NCBI GenBank assembly: GCA_963838495.1
Contig: CAWIRC010000001.1
Coordinates: forward strand, 682,001 to 746,000
DNA: 64,000 nucleotides
Reading direction: 5' to 3'
Source of the DNA: JBEKIK01 sp963838495
GTDB lineage: Bacteria; Planctomycetota; Planctomycetia; Pirellulales; Thermoguttaceae
Shown here: positions 19,245 through 29,119 of the stretch, in pieces
How the letters are laid out: each line of letters opens with the position of its first letter
How positions within the stretch are numbered: the stretch's first letter is position 1
Made by a program: the position numbers and the translations under genes
Notes under the pieces: generated by a model
Seen by the model: only the letters and a program-made list of their open reading frames with translations
Databases searched by the model: none
Told to the model about the DNA's origin: nothing

Positions 19245-21317
19245 ATGACTCTCAAATCTCGTTGCTGCTTTTTCGTACCCGCGATTATCGTTTTAAATGT
19301 TGTTTTCCTCGTGTCGATATCAACTGCATACGACCCCGCGCCGCTCGCTCCGGACGTCAGCAGGTATGACATCGAATTAGGCTACAGCACAAGCGGCATG
19401 AACACCATTGCCTTTCGCCGCAACGCGATATGGACCGAAGGCAATTACCAGCTTCTCGCATACTACTACGATGCCACTAGTCCCAAGGTCGCGGTGGCCC
19501 GGCGAACCCTGGGCAGCGGTACTTGGAATATATATCACTTTCCTTCTTTTGTTCCTAATTCCACCGACGATCATGACGTGATCAGTTTCGGCATCGATGG
19601 CGAGGGATTTATGCACGTGGTTTGGGGTTTGCATAACCAAACGGTAAAATATGCCAAATCCACCACTTCGGTATTAAACAGCAATCCCATATCTTTCTCT
19701 GCCCAGCAAAGCACCATGACCGGCTACAGTCAAGGGGACGCAACCTATCCCGAATTCTACAGGGTTTCCGACGGCGATTTATTGTTCGAATGGCGCGACG
19801 GTGCTTCGGGATCGGGCGATGAGAAGTTGATCCGTTACGATACCGCCACTCCCGATACAAATCTCATCTGGAATAGAATACACGATCCGACCCCGACGAT
19901 CGACGGAAACACAAGTCCAGATGACGCAAATGCCTACATGAATAACTGGGTTATCGACAGTACGGGAACCATTCAAGCGACGTGGGTTTGGCGGGAGACA
20001 TCGGATTATGTGACCAACCACGACATCATGTATGCCAAATCGACCGATCAAGGCGTCACCTGGAAAAGGCAAGACGGCACGCCCTATACATTGCCCATAA
20101 AGCCGGACGTTGACAATAACGAACCTAACTCCAAGGCTCAAGTGGTATTTCCCATAGGTCAAAATAATTCCCTGATGAACCAAACCTCGATGGCCGTTGA
20201 TTCGCTGAACCGCCCGATAGTTGCGACCTGGTACGCACCTGACCACGCTTTGGGTGATGATACACGCCAATACATGCTTGTATATTTTAACGGTGAAACT
20301 TGGAGTAGTTCAAAAATCAGTCACAGGTCGAATGAATCTTTTCAAGGCCAAGGTACGGTGCGAGATCTGGGACGCCCTGTAGTATTGGTCGATAAAGACG
20401 ATCGCACGATTGTCGTGATGCGCTACAGGGACTCGACTAATTCAAGCGATGTTGTAAAGGTCGCTTACAGCACGGATAAATCGAATTGGAGTTATGTGGA
20501 TTTGACCACTGAAGACTCCAACAACTATGAACCTATGGCCGATCCGGTTCGCTGGGCGCGCGATGGAATATTGAGCCTATTTTATCAAAAGGCCGGAATT
20601 ACCAGTGGTAGCATGGTTTCGGTTCTGGAATGGAATTCATTGAAATATACGCGCGGCGCTATCACTGTCAACTGGGTCGGCGGCAACGGGTCAGGACCTA
20701 CAAATTGGGGCGTAACGGCAAACTGGACCAACAGCGCCCTGCCGCCTGACGGCAAATGGACCACCGTCAGTTTCGGCAATGAATCCTCCGCCAAGAATGT
20801 GGTGGATATGATCTCGGCCGGGCGAACCGTCGGCAACATCACTTTCAATGCCACAACCAGCACCACCATCCAAAGCTCGGGCGGCTACAGCCTCACCCTG
20901 GACAATTCCGGCAGCAGTTCCACGATCACCGTGGCCGGCACGCATACTATCAGCGCCCCGGTTCTCATGGATAACGACGTCAACGTCACAGGCGGGGGAA
21001 CGCTGAATTTGTCCGGCGGCGTCTCCGGCTCTTACAAATTGGACCTGGTAAGCGGCAATCTCACCGCCGCGACCATGCGAGTCGGCACGCTCACCCTCGG
21101 CGCAGGGGCAACGGTCACCATCCAAGCCCTACCCGGCGGTCCGCAGGGCGGCGATCTCACGCCTGTCCCCGAACCATCAACGCTTGTGATGTTGGCCATC
21201 GGTGCGATGCTGCTCGCCCTGGGTTATCGTCCTCTGGTGTCAGGTCCAGTTACACGTGATTCTCTCATGTCGCCTGGACTCGTTTTAGGGGGTCAGGACA
21301 AGGTAAAGCAATCGTGA
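19245..21317 (+). CDS. Secreted BNR_4-like beta-propeller protein with PEP-CTERM
   Basis: 690 residues. ATG 19245 gives a signal peptide ending STAYD. Residues about 30-470 show repeated Asp-box-like strands typical of BNR_4 propellers (PF15892): DGEGFMHVVWGLH, DIMYAKSTDQGVTWKR, KVAYSTDKSNWSYVD. Some relatives are polysaccharide lyases of the ulvan/rhamnan type, so a lyase role is possible but unproved. Residues about 490-650 are autotransporter-type beta strands (NWTNSALPPDGKWTTVSFGN). VPEPSTLVMLAIGAMLLALG is a PEP-CTERM segment, but 27 further residues follow where a short basic end is expected, so the 3' end may contain a frameshift. Confidence 0.78.
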   Translation: MTLKSRCCFFVPAIIVLNVVFLVSISTAYDPAPLAPDVSRYDIELGYSTSGMNTIAFRRNAIWTEGNYQLLAYYYDATSPKVAVARRTLGSGTWNIYHFPSFVPNSTDDHDVISFGIDGEGFMHVVWGLHNQTVKYAKSTTSVLNSNPISFSAQQSTMTGYSQGDATYPEFYRVSDGDLLFEWRDGASGSGDEKLIRYDTATPDTNLIWNRIHDPTPTIDGNTSPDDANAYMNNWVIDSTGTIQATWVWRETSDYVTNHDIMYAKSTDQGVTWKRQDGTPYTLPIKPDVDNNEPNSKAQVVFPIGQNNSLMNQTSMAVDSLNRPIVATWYAPDHALGDDTRQYMLVYFNGETWSSSKISHRSNESFQGQGTVRDLGRPVVLVDKDDRTIVVMRYRDSTNSSDVVKVAYSTDKSNWSYVDLTTEDSNNYEPMADPVRWARDGILSLFYQKAGITSGSMVSVLEWNSLKYTRGAITVNWVGGNGSGPTNWGVTANWTNSALPPDGKWTTVSFGNESSAKNVVDMISAGRTVGNITFNATTSTTIQSSGGYSLTLDNSGSSSTITVAGTHTISAPVLMDNDVNVTGGGTLNLSGGVSGSYKLDLVSGNLTAATMRVGTLTLGAGATVTIQALPGGPQGGDLTPVPEPSTLVMLAIGAMLLALGYRPLVSGPVTRDSLMSPGLVLGGQDKVKQS

Positions 21318-21367
21318 AAACCGTGATCGTTGACAGCCTTGCCATCACCGGTTAGTATGAATCGGTT

Positions 21368-22387
21368 ATGGAAAGCGGCCTGGTTTTCAACACTCAGCGG
21401 TATTCGATACACGACGGGCCGGGCATCCGCACGACTGTATTTCTAAAAGGTTGCCCGCTGCGCTGCGCATGGTGCCACAATCCCGAAGGCCTTTTGCCCG
21501 AACCCGAATTGATCCTTATTGAAAACCGCTGTCTGGCTTGCGGAGAGTGCGGCCGCGTTTGCCCGCAGTTGAAGACGTTGGCCGACGGCTCGATGCCCGG
21601 CCGGGAGGCGCGCTGCCTCCGCTGCGGCCAATGCGCAAAGGTGTGCCCAACCGAGGCCAGGCAACTCGTCGGCCGGCAAATGAAGGTCGAAGAGGTGATG
21701 GTTAAAGTACTAGCCGATCGCGCGTTTTACGAAGAGTCGGCCGGCGGTGTAACATTCTCCGGCGGAGAGCCCTTCATGCAGCCCCGTTTTCTCCGCGCCC
21801 TGCTGGAAGCCTGCCGCAGCGAGGCGATTGACACCGCCGTGGACACGTCGGGCTACGTCTCCAGCGACGAACTCCTCTCGGCCGCGCCGTTGGTCGATCT
21901 TTTTCTTTATGATCTAAAAGTAATGGATGACCACCGGCACCGGCAATGGACCGGCGTGTCCAACGCCGGCATCCTCGAGAATCTTCGGGCCCTGGGAAAC
22001 ATCCATCACAACATTTGGATCCGCGTGCCGCTGGTGCCCGGCTTTAACGACGACCCCGAGCAGGTGGCAGCCGCCGCCGATTTCGCGGCTTCAGTACCGG
22101 GCGTGCGCCAGGTGAACCTGCTGCCTTATCATGCCGCCGCGGCCCATAAATGGAAGAACCTGTGCAAGCCCGTCCTGCCGGTTTCCGGTCGAGGTCCCGC
22201 TTCGTCCAAAGAAATCGAGCCGGACGCCTCGCCAGAATCCGAATCATCGTGTAACCTAGAAACGAGTGACTCAGAAAATGGTTGTAAGCCGGCCCCTTTC
22301 CAATCACCAGCGCCCAGCATACAGGTTTTGCAGCGGGCAAGAGAAATTTTCCTGTCTTTTGGACTAAACACGCATATCGGCGGTTAA
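21368..22387 (+). CDS. Glycyl-radical enzyme activating enzyme (radical SAM)
   Basis: 339 residues. C29, C33 and C36 (GCPLRCAWC) form the radical-SAM CxxxCxxC cluster site after YSIHDGPGIRTTVF. Two ferredoxin-like motifs follow (CLACGECGRVCP and CLRCGQCAKVCP), then SGGEP and VDTSGY. Its job is to take an H atom from the Gly of the partner enzyme encoded 4 nt downstream. Near residues 272-318 there is a polar, Ser/Glu-rich stretch (SSKEIEPDASPESES) that ordinary activases lack, just before the C-terminal helix. I read it as an insertion in a loop. The gene is otherwise whole and of normal order. Confidence 0.9.
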   Translation: MESGLVFNTQRYSIHDGPGIRTTVFLKGCPLRCAWCHNPEGLLPEPELILIENRCLACGECGRVCPQLKTLADGSMPGREARCLRCGQCAKVCPTEARQLVGRQMKVEEVMVKVLADRAFYEESAGGVTFSGGEPFMQPRFLRALLEACRSEAIDTAVDTSGYVSSDELLSAAPLVDLFLYDLKVMDDHRHRQWTGVSNAGILENLRALGNIHHNIWIRVPLVPGFNDDPEQVAAAADFAASVPGVRQVNLLPYHAAAAHKWKNLCKPVLPVSGRGPASSKEIEPDASPESESSCNLETSDSENGCKPAPFQSPAPSIQVLQRAREIFLSFGLNTHIGG

Positions 22388-22391
22388 TGCC

Positions 22392-24776
22392 ATGAACGAA
22401 AGAACAGCCAGGCTTAGACGCGCCAGCCTCGACGCCTCGCCCTCGATTTCACCGGAGCGGGCGTCGCTTATAACCGACTTTTATCAGGCGAACGAGGGGA
22501 AATATTTCCCGCCGGTCATGCGCCCGGTCGTTTTACTACCTGTGCAAGCATAAAACCATCTACCTCGGCCCGGACGAGTTGATCGTTGGCGAGCGCGGCC
22601 CGCGCCAAAAGCCGTGCCCACGTATCCGGAACTTACCTGCCACAGCCTTGAAGACCTGCGGATCCTCGACTCGCGACCGAAGACCAGTTACGCCGTATCG
22701 GACGATTGCTTCCAGTTATACAAGGACAAGATCATCCCGTACTGGAGCGGCCGTAACATGCGTGACAAAATCTTTGCCGCCATGACGCCCGAGTGGCTCG
22801 CCGCTTACAACGCCGGCATATTCACCGAGTTCATGGAGCAGCGTGCGCCTGGACATACGGTGCTCGACGGCAAAATCTACACAAAGGGGATGCTCGATTT
22901 CAAGCGCGACATCGCCGAGGCGATCGCCGCCTTGGATTTGCTGGGGGATCCCGAAGCGCATGCAAAAATCGAGCAGCTCAGGGCCATGGATATCGCCTGC
23001 GACGCGGTGATTTTGTTCGCCGCCCGCCATGCAAAGCTGGCCGCCGAGATGGCCTCCGCCGAAAACGATCCGGCTCGCAAAGCCGAACTGGAAAAGATCG
23101 CCGACGTCTGCACGCACGTGCCTGCCAATGCCCCGCGCAATTTCCACGAGGCCCTGCAATACTACTGGTTCTGCCACCTGGCCGTGATCACCGAACTGAA
23201 CGGCTGGGACTCTTTCAACCCCGGCCACCTCGATCAGCACTTGCTGCCCTTTTACCGCAAGGGCCTGGCCGGCGGCACTCTGACGCATGAAAAGGCTCGC
23301 GAGCTGCTGGAGGCGTTTTTTGTCAAGTTCAATAACCACCCCTCGCCGCCCAAGGTGGGAGTAACCGCCGCCGAAAGCGGAACCTACACCGATTTTGCCA
23401 ACATCAACATCGGCGGCCTGCTGGCCGACGGCAGGGACGGATCGAACGAAATCTCCCACCTGCTTTTGGACATCGCCGACGAACTGCACCTGCTCCAGCC
23501 CGGCAACAATATCCAGTTGTCGCGGAAAACGCCCGACGCGCTTCTAAAACACGCCTTGCGCGTGGTAAGCAAGGGCTACGGTTTCCCCTCGATCTTCAAC
23601 ACCGAGGCGGTGATCGACGAGCAGCTTCGCCAGGGAAAATCGCTCGAAGACGCACGCGCCGGCGGCTGCAGCGGATGCGTCGAAACCGGGGCCTTCGGCA
23701 AGGAGGCCTTCATTCTCACCGGGTATTTCAACCTGGTGAAAATCCTGGAACTGGCGCTGCACGATGGAATCGATCCCCGCACCGGCGAGCAACTCGGCCC
23801 GCGGACCGGATCGGCCGACTCGTTCGAATCGTTCGACGCCCTGTGGCAAGCCTTCCATGCCCAGGTCCGGCATTTTCTTGGAATCAAGCTCAGCGGCAAC
23901 CGGATTATCGAGCAGATGTATGCCGCCATGATGCCCGCCCCGTTCCTATCGGTTATTACCAGCGACTGCATTCGCAACGGCAAAGACTACAACGCCGGCG
24001 GGGCGCGGTACAACAACAGTTACGTCCAGTTCGTTGGCATCGGCAGCCTTACCGACTGCCTTTCCGCGCTAAAGCAAGTCGTTTTCGACGACCGCTCCAT
24101 GCCGCTTTCCGCCCTGGTTCGGGCACTGGACGCCAATTTCGAAGGCGCCAACCACGAAATTCTCCGCCAGCGATTCATGAACCGCACGCACAAGTATGGC
24201 AACGACGACGACCGCGCCGACGGCATCATGGTCCGGGCCTTCCAGATGATTTTCGACGAGGTTGACGGCCGGCCGAACAGCAAGGGCGGCTGCTACCGCG
24301 TGGAAATGCTGCCCACGACCAGCCACGTGTACTTCGGCTCCGTCACCGGGGCCATGCCGGACGGGCGCAAGGCCGGCTTGCCGCTTTCCGAAGGCATCTC
24401 GCCCGTCCAAGGCGCCGACCGGCACGGCCCGACCGCGGTCATGAAATCGGCCGGCAAAATGGACCACGTCAAAACCGGCGGTACGCTACTAAACATGAAA
24501 TTCACGCCATCGCTTGTCGGCGACGAAAACGGCATCGAAAAACTCGCCCGGCTAGTCCGCACCTATTTCAAACTCGGCGGCCATCACGTGCAGTTCAACG
24601 TGGTGGACAAGGAAACCCTGCTCCAAGCCCAGGCCGCTCCCCAGCAGCACCGCGACCTTATCGTCCGCGTGGCCGGCTACAGTGATTACTTCTGCGACCT
24701 GTCGCGCGAACTCCAGGACGAAATCATCGCCCGCACCGAACACGGCGTAATGGAACCAAGCGAACAACGCGTGTGA
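22392..24776 (+). pseudogene. HypD-like glycyl-radical enzyme, two frameshifts near the N terminus
   Basis: The first 50 residues begin at ATG 22392 (MNERTARLRRASLDASPSIS). The frame changes near 22,525 and again near 22,610, then runs on to 24776. The long part matches, from memory, trans-4-hydroxy-L-proline dehydratase closely: MTPEWLAAYNAGIFTEFMEQ, the active-site GCVETGAFGKEAF with Cys and Glu, PTTSHVYFG, and the glycyl-radical loop RVAGYSDYF near the end. HypD dehydrates hydroxyproline anaerobically to pyrroline-carboxylate. The substrate is inferred and no proC neighbour is seen. Two single-base errors would explain the break, so the gene may be functional in the organism. Confidence 0.78.
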
Positions 24777-24976
24777 ACTGTTCCGTAGTGTGCCTGTAAC
24801 GCGCCTGGATCATCCTCATGATATTACCGCGGCGCCCGCTGGCTTAAGATCGTCGGGCCCGAGGGCCGTGATTCACCCTCTTGCCTCGGGCCGCAATGTC
24901 CGATAAAAATGGAGAATATTGGTGCAGCGAGGTTGTGCTGTTCGATTTCAAGGGCCAAGCCCGGGGAGAGGAAATC

Positions 24977-26479
24977 ATGTCTATGCGCCTCAAGATTACG
25001 GTTGCCTGTTCAATGATCTTGGCGGTTTTCACGCCGGCGGCACTTACAGATCTGAGTGCACAAACCGCAGGTCCCGGAGGCGTCGCGGGCGGCGGCGGGG
25101 GCACCACCGGCTCAGTCGCCATCGCGCTGGAAAAAGACGAAATCCTGCCGCCGGAAATCAAAACCTCCTTGGGAGACATGCCCGGGCCGGAGCAGCTCAC
25201 CGAGCGTAAGGAGATGCCCGACGTCTTGACCATGAACGACGGAACAAAAGTCAAGACGCCCCAGCAGTGGGCCAAGCGGCGCGAAGAGATGCGAAAGATA
25301 CTGGAATACTACGCGGTCGGCCAGGCCCCGCCCGCCCCCGACAACCTCAAGGCGACTGTCGTTTCAACGCAGGAGGTGGGCGAGGGCAGATTCAAATACC
25401 GGCTCATCCATCTGAGCTTTGGCCCCGGGGAAGCCTGCACTCTGGACTTTGGGCTGTGGACGCCGGAGGCCGGACCTCCCGTCGGCGTGGTCATCTGCCA
25501 GAATGGGCCACCGCCCGGCGCGACGATTCTGCCGAGAATGCCGCAGGGAGTGAATCAGGGCCGGGGGCAGGACGTTCTTTCCGCGTCGCTGGCGCCGTTG
25601 CCCAAAGAACCGCCCGTCCCCACCGACGCCACGGCCGGCGGCCCGCCTCGCGGCGGCGCGGGTCGCGGCCGCGATCCGGAATCCGCGCTAAACAATCCGG
25701 TCATCAACCACGGCTATGCCTACGTCACTTACAACTCGGGCGATTGCGCCGAGGACACCACCGCCCGAATGCCCGACGGCACGTTCGCCTTCCGCACCAC
25801 GCGATTCATACGCGCCTATCCCAACTACGACTGGGGCGTGCTACGGGCCTGGGCTTGGGGCGCCTCACGGATCATCGACTACCTGGTCACCGACCCGGCC
25901 ATTGACAAGACCAAGATCGCCATTACGGGCGTTTCTCGCAACGGCAAGTCCGCGCTGATCGCCGGGGCCTTTGACGACCGTATTACTATCACCGCGCCGG
26001 TGGCCAGCTCCGGCGGGGGCACGCCCGCTTTCCGCTTCAGCGGTTTCGAACACGGCGGCAACGAGGGGTTGAGTGAAATGGTCCGCAAATATCCCAACTG
26101 GTTCGCGCCCCATTTGCACGAGTTTTTCCACCAGGCGGAAAAGCTGCCCTTTGACAACCATTGGTATCTCGCCCTATGCGCGCCTCGCGGGGTCATTGCC
26201 CTGGAAGGAACGTCGGATCAAAACGTCAACAAGCACGGCGTGAGGCAGTCGTTCCTCGCCGCCCAGCCGGCGTTTGAATTGCTTGGCGTAAAGGACCGCC
26301 TGGGCGTCAACTGGGCCGACCGCCCCCACGGGCTAGTACAGGGCGATTGGGACGCGCTGTTCGCATTCGCGGACAAAGTTTGGAACAACAAGCCCGTCGC
26401 TCGGCAGTTCGACGAGTTCCCCGAAGCCGCCTTACAGGCCCCTCAGCCGAAGTCCAGCGCGCCGGAGGGAAAGCAATAA
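24977..26479 (+). CDS. CE15 glucuronoyl esterase
   Basis: 500 residues. ATG 24977 follows GAGAGGAAATC and opens a signal peptide ending DLSAQ. The alpha/beta-hydrolase core carries GVSRNGK with the nucleophile Ser near residue 320, the CE15 signature. FRFSGFEHGGNEGLSEM, CAPRGVIALEGTSDQNVN and HGLVQGDWDALFAFAD with the catalytic His follow. CE15 enzymes cut the ester between lignin and 4-O-methyl-glucuronic acid on xylan. A Gly/Pro/Arg-rich insert near residues 212-238 (PPRGGAGRGRD) is unusual. The gene lies upstream of GH28 and GH51 on the same strand, as in plant-cell-wall gene sets. Confidence 0.87.
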   Translation: MSMRLKITVACSMILAVFTPAALTDLSAQTAGPGGVAGGGGGTTGSVAIALEKDEILPPEIKTSLGDMPGPEQLTERKEMPDVLTMNDGTKVKTPQQWAKRREEMRKILEYYAVGQAPPAPDNLKATVVSTQEVGEGRFKYRLIHLSFGPGEACTLDFGLWTPEAGPPVGVVICQNGPPPGATILPRMPQGVNQGRGQDVLSASLAPLPKEPPVPTDATAGGPPRGGAGRGRDPESALNNPVINHGYAYVTYNSGDCAEDTTARMPDGTFAFRTTRFIRAYPNYDWGVLRAWAWGASRIIDYLVTDPAIDKTKIAITGVSRNGKSALIAGAFDDRITITAPVASSGGGTPAFRFSGFEHGGNEGLSEMVRKYPNWFAPHLHEFFHQAEKLPFDNHWYLALCAPRGVIALEGTSDQNVNKHGVRQSFLAAQPAFELLGVKDRLGVNWADRPHGLVQGDWDALFAFADKVWNNKPVARQFDEFPEAALQAPQPKSSAPEGKQ

Positions 26480-26774
26480 AGCCCGCAATTTTCAATATGC
26501 AATACATTTCCCGCAATCAATTACTGTCAATCCATCGGAGATTCCCATGCGCCCTTGCCGAATCGCCTGTCTATTTCCAGTTTTCTCTCTTGCTTTACTG
26601 ATCCAGATAATCTTCGCTCAAACGAAGGAACCCTTGAACGTCCGCAATTTCGGCGCTATTGGAGATGGCAAAACCAAGGACACGGCCGCCTTTCAAAACG
26701 CTATCGACGAGTGTGCCGACAAGGGCGGCGGCGAGGTGGTTGTGCCGCCTGGCAAATATCTCATCGGCAGCATA

Positions 26775-26783
26775 GTGCTCAAG
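26775..26783. repeat. Left 9 bp target-site duplication
   Basis: GTGCTCAAG directly before the IS end. The same nine bases follow the right end at 27819-27827. Confidence 0.9.
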
Positions 26784-27818
26784 GGTCTTGTCGAACTATT
26801 CATGCGTTCAGTACGTAAAACAAGGAGGAACCTAACAACACAAACGTCATGAAAGGAGTTTCGACATGGCCGGGACACGCAAAGGTACGTATAAAATAAC
26901 AAATTGGAGAAAATACAACGAGTCTCTCGTTAAGCGGGGGTCGATTACCTTCTGGTTTAACGAGGACACGATTGACAAATGGCATCACAACAATGCGAAA
27001 CCCAAGGTTGGACACCCTTTTGTCTTCAGCGATACGGCAATCGAGTGTATGCTCGTTTTGCGAGAGCTTTTTCAATTGCCCTATCGCCAAACGGAAGGAT
27101 TGGGAAAATCGCTTGCCGAACTGATGGAAGTAATCATTGATATACCGGATTATACGTCGTTGGCCAAGCGAGCAGCGAAAATGGCTATATTGCTGGAAGT
27201 TAGAAAACATACCGGCCCGATCGACGTGGTTGTAGACAGCACCGGGCTTAAGGTTTTCGGCGAAGGCGAATGGAAAATGCGTAAGCATGGCAAAACGAAA
27301 CGTCGTTTCTGGCGAAAGTTGCATTTGGCGATCAATCCGGATACGCATGAGATCGTGGCGGAAACCATGACGGAAAATAGTTGCGATGACGCCGGCCAAA
27401 CGGACAACCTGTTGGATCAAGTCCACTCGCCGGTTGAAAAATTGTATGGCGACGGAGCTTACGATCAACGAAAGGTTTACAGAACGTTGAAAAAACGCGG
27501 GATAAAGGCAATCATCCCGCCGCGACGCAACGCGAAGATTTCGCGACACGGAAATTCTCGTGGCCGTCCTCTGGCACGGGACTTGGCGATTCGAGAAATC
27601 CGCCGCCACGGCCGCAGGCACTGGAAAGAGCGAGTCGGCTACCATCGCCGCAGCCTTTCGGAAACAGCCATGTATCGAATGAAATGTTGCTTCGGCGACC
27701 ATTTGAAAAACCGTTTGATTCAAAATCAAAAAACAGAAACACGACTAAGATCTAAAATCCTTAACAAATACACCCACCTCGGACTTCCTTTGTTCGAGTG
27801 GAATTAGTCAACAAGACC
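26784..27818 (+). mobile_element. IS5-family element, IS903 group
   Basis: 1,035 bp. The ends begin GGTCTTGT on both sides and similarity continues imperfectly for about 18 bp. A 9 bp target duplication (GTGCTCAAG) is what IS903-group elements make. The single transposase fills the element. Confidence 0.9.
26866..27807 (+). CDS. IS903-group transposase
   Basis: 313 residues, intact. ATG 26866 follows GAAAGGAG. The sequence tracks IS903 transposase: KITNWRKYNESLVKRGSITF near the start, PDYTSLAKRA, then VVDSTGLKVFGEGEWKMRKH with the first catalytic Asp, YGDGAYD with the second, and YHRRSLSETAMYRMK with the YREK-like catalytic Glu. It cuts and rejoins its own ends. Being intact, with matching ends and a clean target duplication, it is likely still mobile. 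Confidence 0.93.
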   Translation: MAGTRKGTYKITNWRKYNESLVKRGSITFWFNEDTIDKWHHNNAKPKVGHPFVFSDTAIECMLVLRELFQLPYRQTEGLGKSLAELMEVIIDIPDYTSLAKRAAKMAILLEVRKHTGPIDVVVDSTGLKVFGEGEWKMRKHGKTKRRFWRKLHLAINPDTHEIVAETMTENSCDDAGQTDNLLDQVHSPVEKLYGDGAYDQRKVYRTLKKRGIKAIIPPRRNAKISRHGNSRGRPLARDLAIREIRRHGRRHWKERVGYHRRSLSETAMYRMKCCFGDHLKNRLIQNQKTETRLRSKILNKYTHLGLPLFEWN

Positions 27819-27827
27819 GTGCTCAAG
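27819..27827. repeat. Right 9 bp target-site duplication
   Basis: GTGCTCAAG, identical to 26775-26783. Confidence 0.9.
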
Positions 27828-29119
27828 TCGAACACCACGCTACGGCTGGAGAAAGAAGCCAATCTGGCGGGCAGCCCCGACCTGGCCGATTATCCCATCA
27901 TCAAAGGCCGCTGGGAGGGCCGCTGGGTGGATGCGCATCGGGGATTGATCGCGGCCAAAGAGGCCAAGAACATCGCCCTGGTTGGCCCGGGGGCGATAAG
28001 CGGCAACCCGGCGCTGGGTGGACGACAGATGCCGCGCCGCCCCTCGGTCATCGAGCCGATTGACTGCGACGGCGTGCAACTGGAGGACTTCTCCGTCCAG
28101 CAGCGGTTTATGTGGACAATCCATCCCACTTATTGCGAGAACGTGATTGCCCGCAACCTCACCATCCGCAGCACGGGCGGCAACAGCGACGGCCTTGACA
28201 TTGACTCCTGCAAACACGTCCGCATCGAGTCCTGCGACATCTCCTCCGGCGACGACTGCATCGCCATCAAGTCCGGCCGGGGCATGGAGGGGCTCCGCGC
28301 AGGGCGGCCCAGCGAGGACGTGCTGATCTCCAAATGCACGCTGAGCGACAACATCTTCGCCTGCATCGGCGTCGGCAGCGAGACCTCCGGCGGCATCCGC
28401 AACGTGCGGATCGAGCATTGCAAGCTGCTACACGCCGCCACCTACGGCATTTACATAAAGAGCCGCGTCGGGCGGGGGGCGTTCATCGAGGATATATCGG
28501 CAAAAGACATAGAGCTGCTCGACGCCAGCGGAGGTTTCCTACGAATCAATCTGCTCAGCAGCGGATTGCAGGACTCTGAGCCCGTGCAAGGTGACGAAGG
28601 CATTCCCACAGCGAGGAACTTCAGCTTCTCCGACATCAAGGTGACCAAGTGCGGGACGCTTGTTGCAGCCACGTCGATATCGCCGACAAAGCCCGTCGAT
28701 GGTTTGACAATAGAGAACGTCAGTGGCGAGTGTTCAAAAGGCATGGCCTTATCGAACATCAAGAACGCGAAGATCGGCGGCATCAAGGTGGAGGGCTTTT
28801 CGGGCCCGCTGCTGACGATAGACAACGTGACAGGCACGGGCCTGGAGAGCGCTGTGGAGTCGGAACCAAAGGCCGAATCAAAAAAGCAATGATTCTTGGA
28901 ATATGAGTCCTTGGACCGGCCATTATTCTCAATCGCGCGATGAATCGCAGGGAGCCCCGCGCCGATCGCCAGGCTGATGGTTTTGGCACATGCTTATGAA
29001 TCGGGTATTGTCGCGCTATGACAGTTGACAACTGGTTTTCAGGCGTCTACATTCAATGGCAAGCTTTTCAACGATCGCGGGCTGCGTTCATTTCTGCGTA
29101 ATGCTTAAAGGAGTCTGTC

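Larger units (their letters stand above)
26547..28892 (+). pseudogene. GH28 polygalacturonase split by an insertion sequence
   Basis: The left part (26547-26783) has a signal peptide and NVRNFGAIGDGKTKDTAAFQ, the start of a GH28 beta helix. The right part resumes at 27828 with SNTTLRLEKEANL and includes DGLDIDSC, SGDDCIAIKSG, CIGVGSETSGG and YIKSRVGRG, the four GH28 active-site regions. Both halves are in the same frame around a 9 bp duplication, so exact loss of the insert would restore a protein of about 433 residues. GH28 enzymes hydrolyse homogalacturonan or rhamnogalacturonan. Positions 26784-27818 belong to the IS. The gene is disrupted but not otherwise decayed, which points to a recent insertion. 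Confidence 0.88.

Noticed and set aside
21462..21480. CTGCGCATGGTGCC, shared with the right half of the tRNA palindrome in Phe
   Set aside because: Here it encodes the CxxxCxxC of the activase and lacks the left arm, so it is not a palindrome copy.
22716..23489. Minus-strand frame inside the glycyl-radical enzyme
   Set aside because: Antisense of well-conserved enzyme codons.
26800..27729. Minus-strand frame of about 309 codons
   Set aside because: Antisense of the intact IS903-type transposase.
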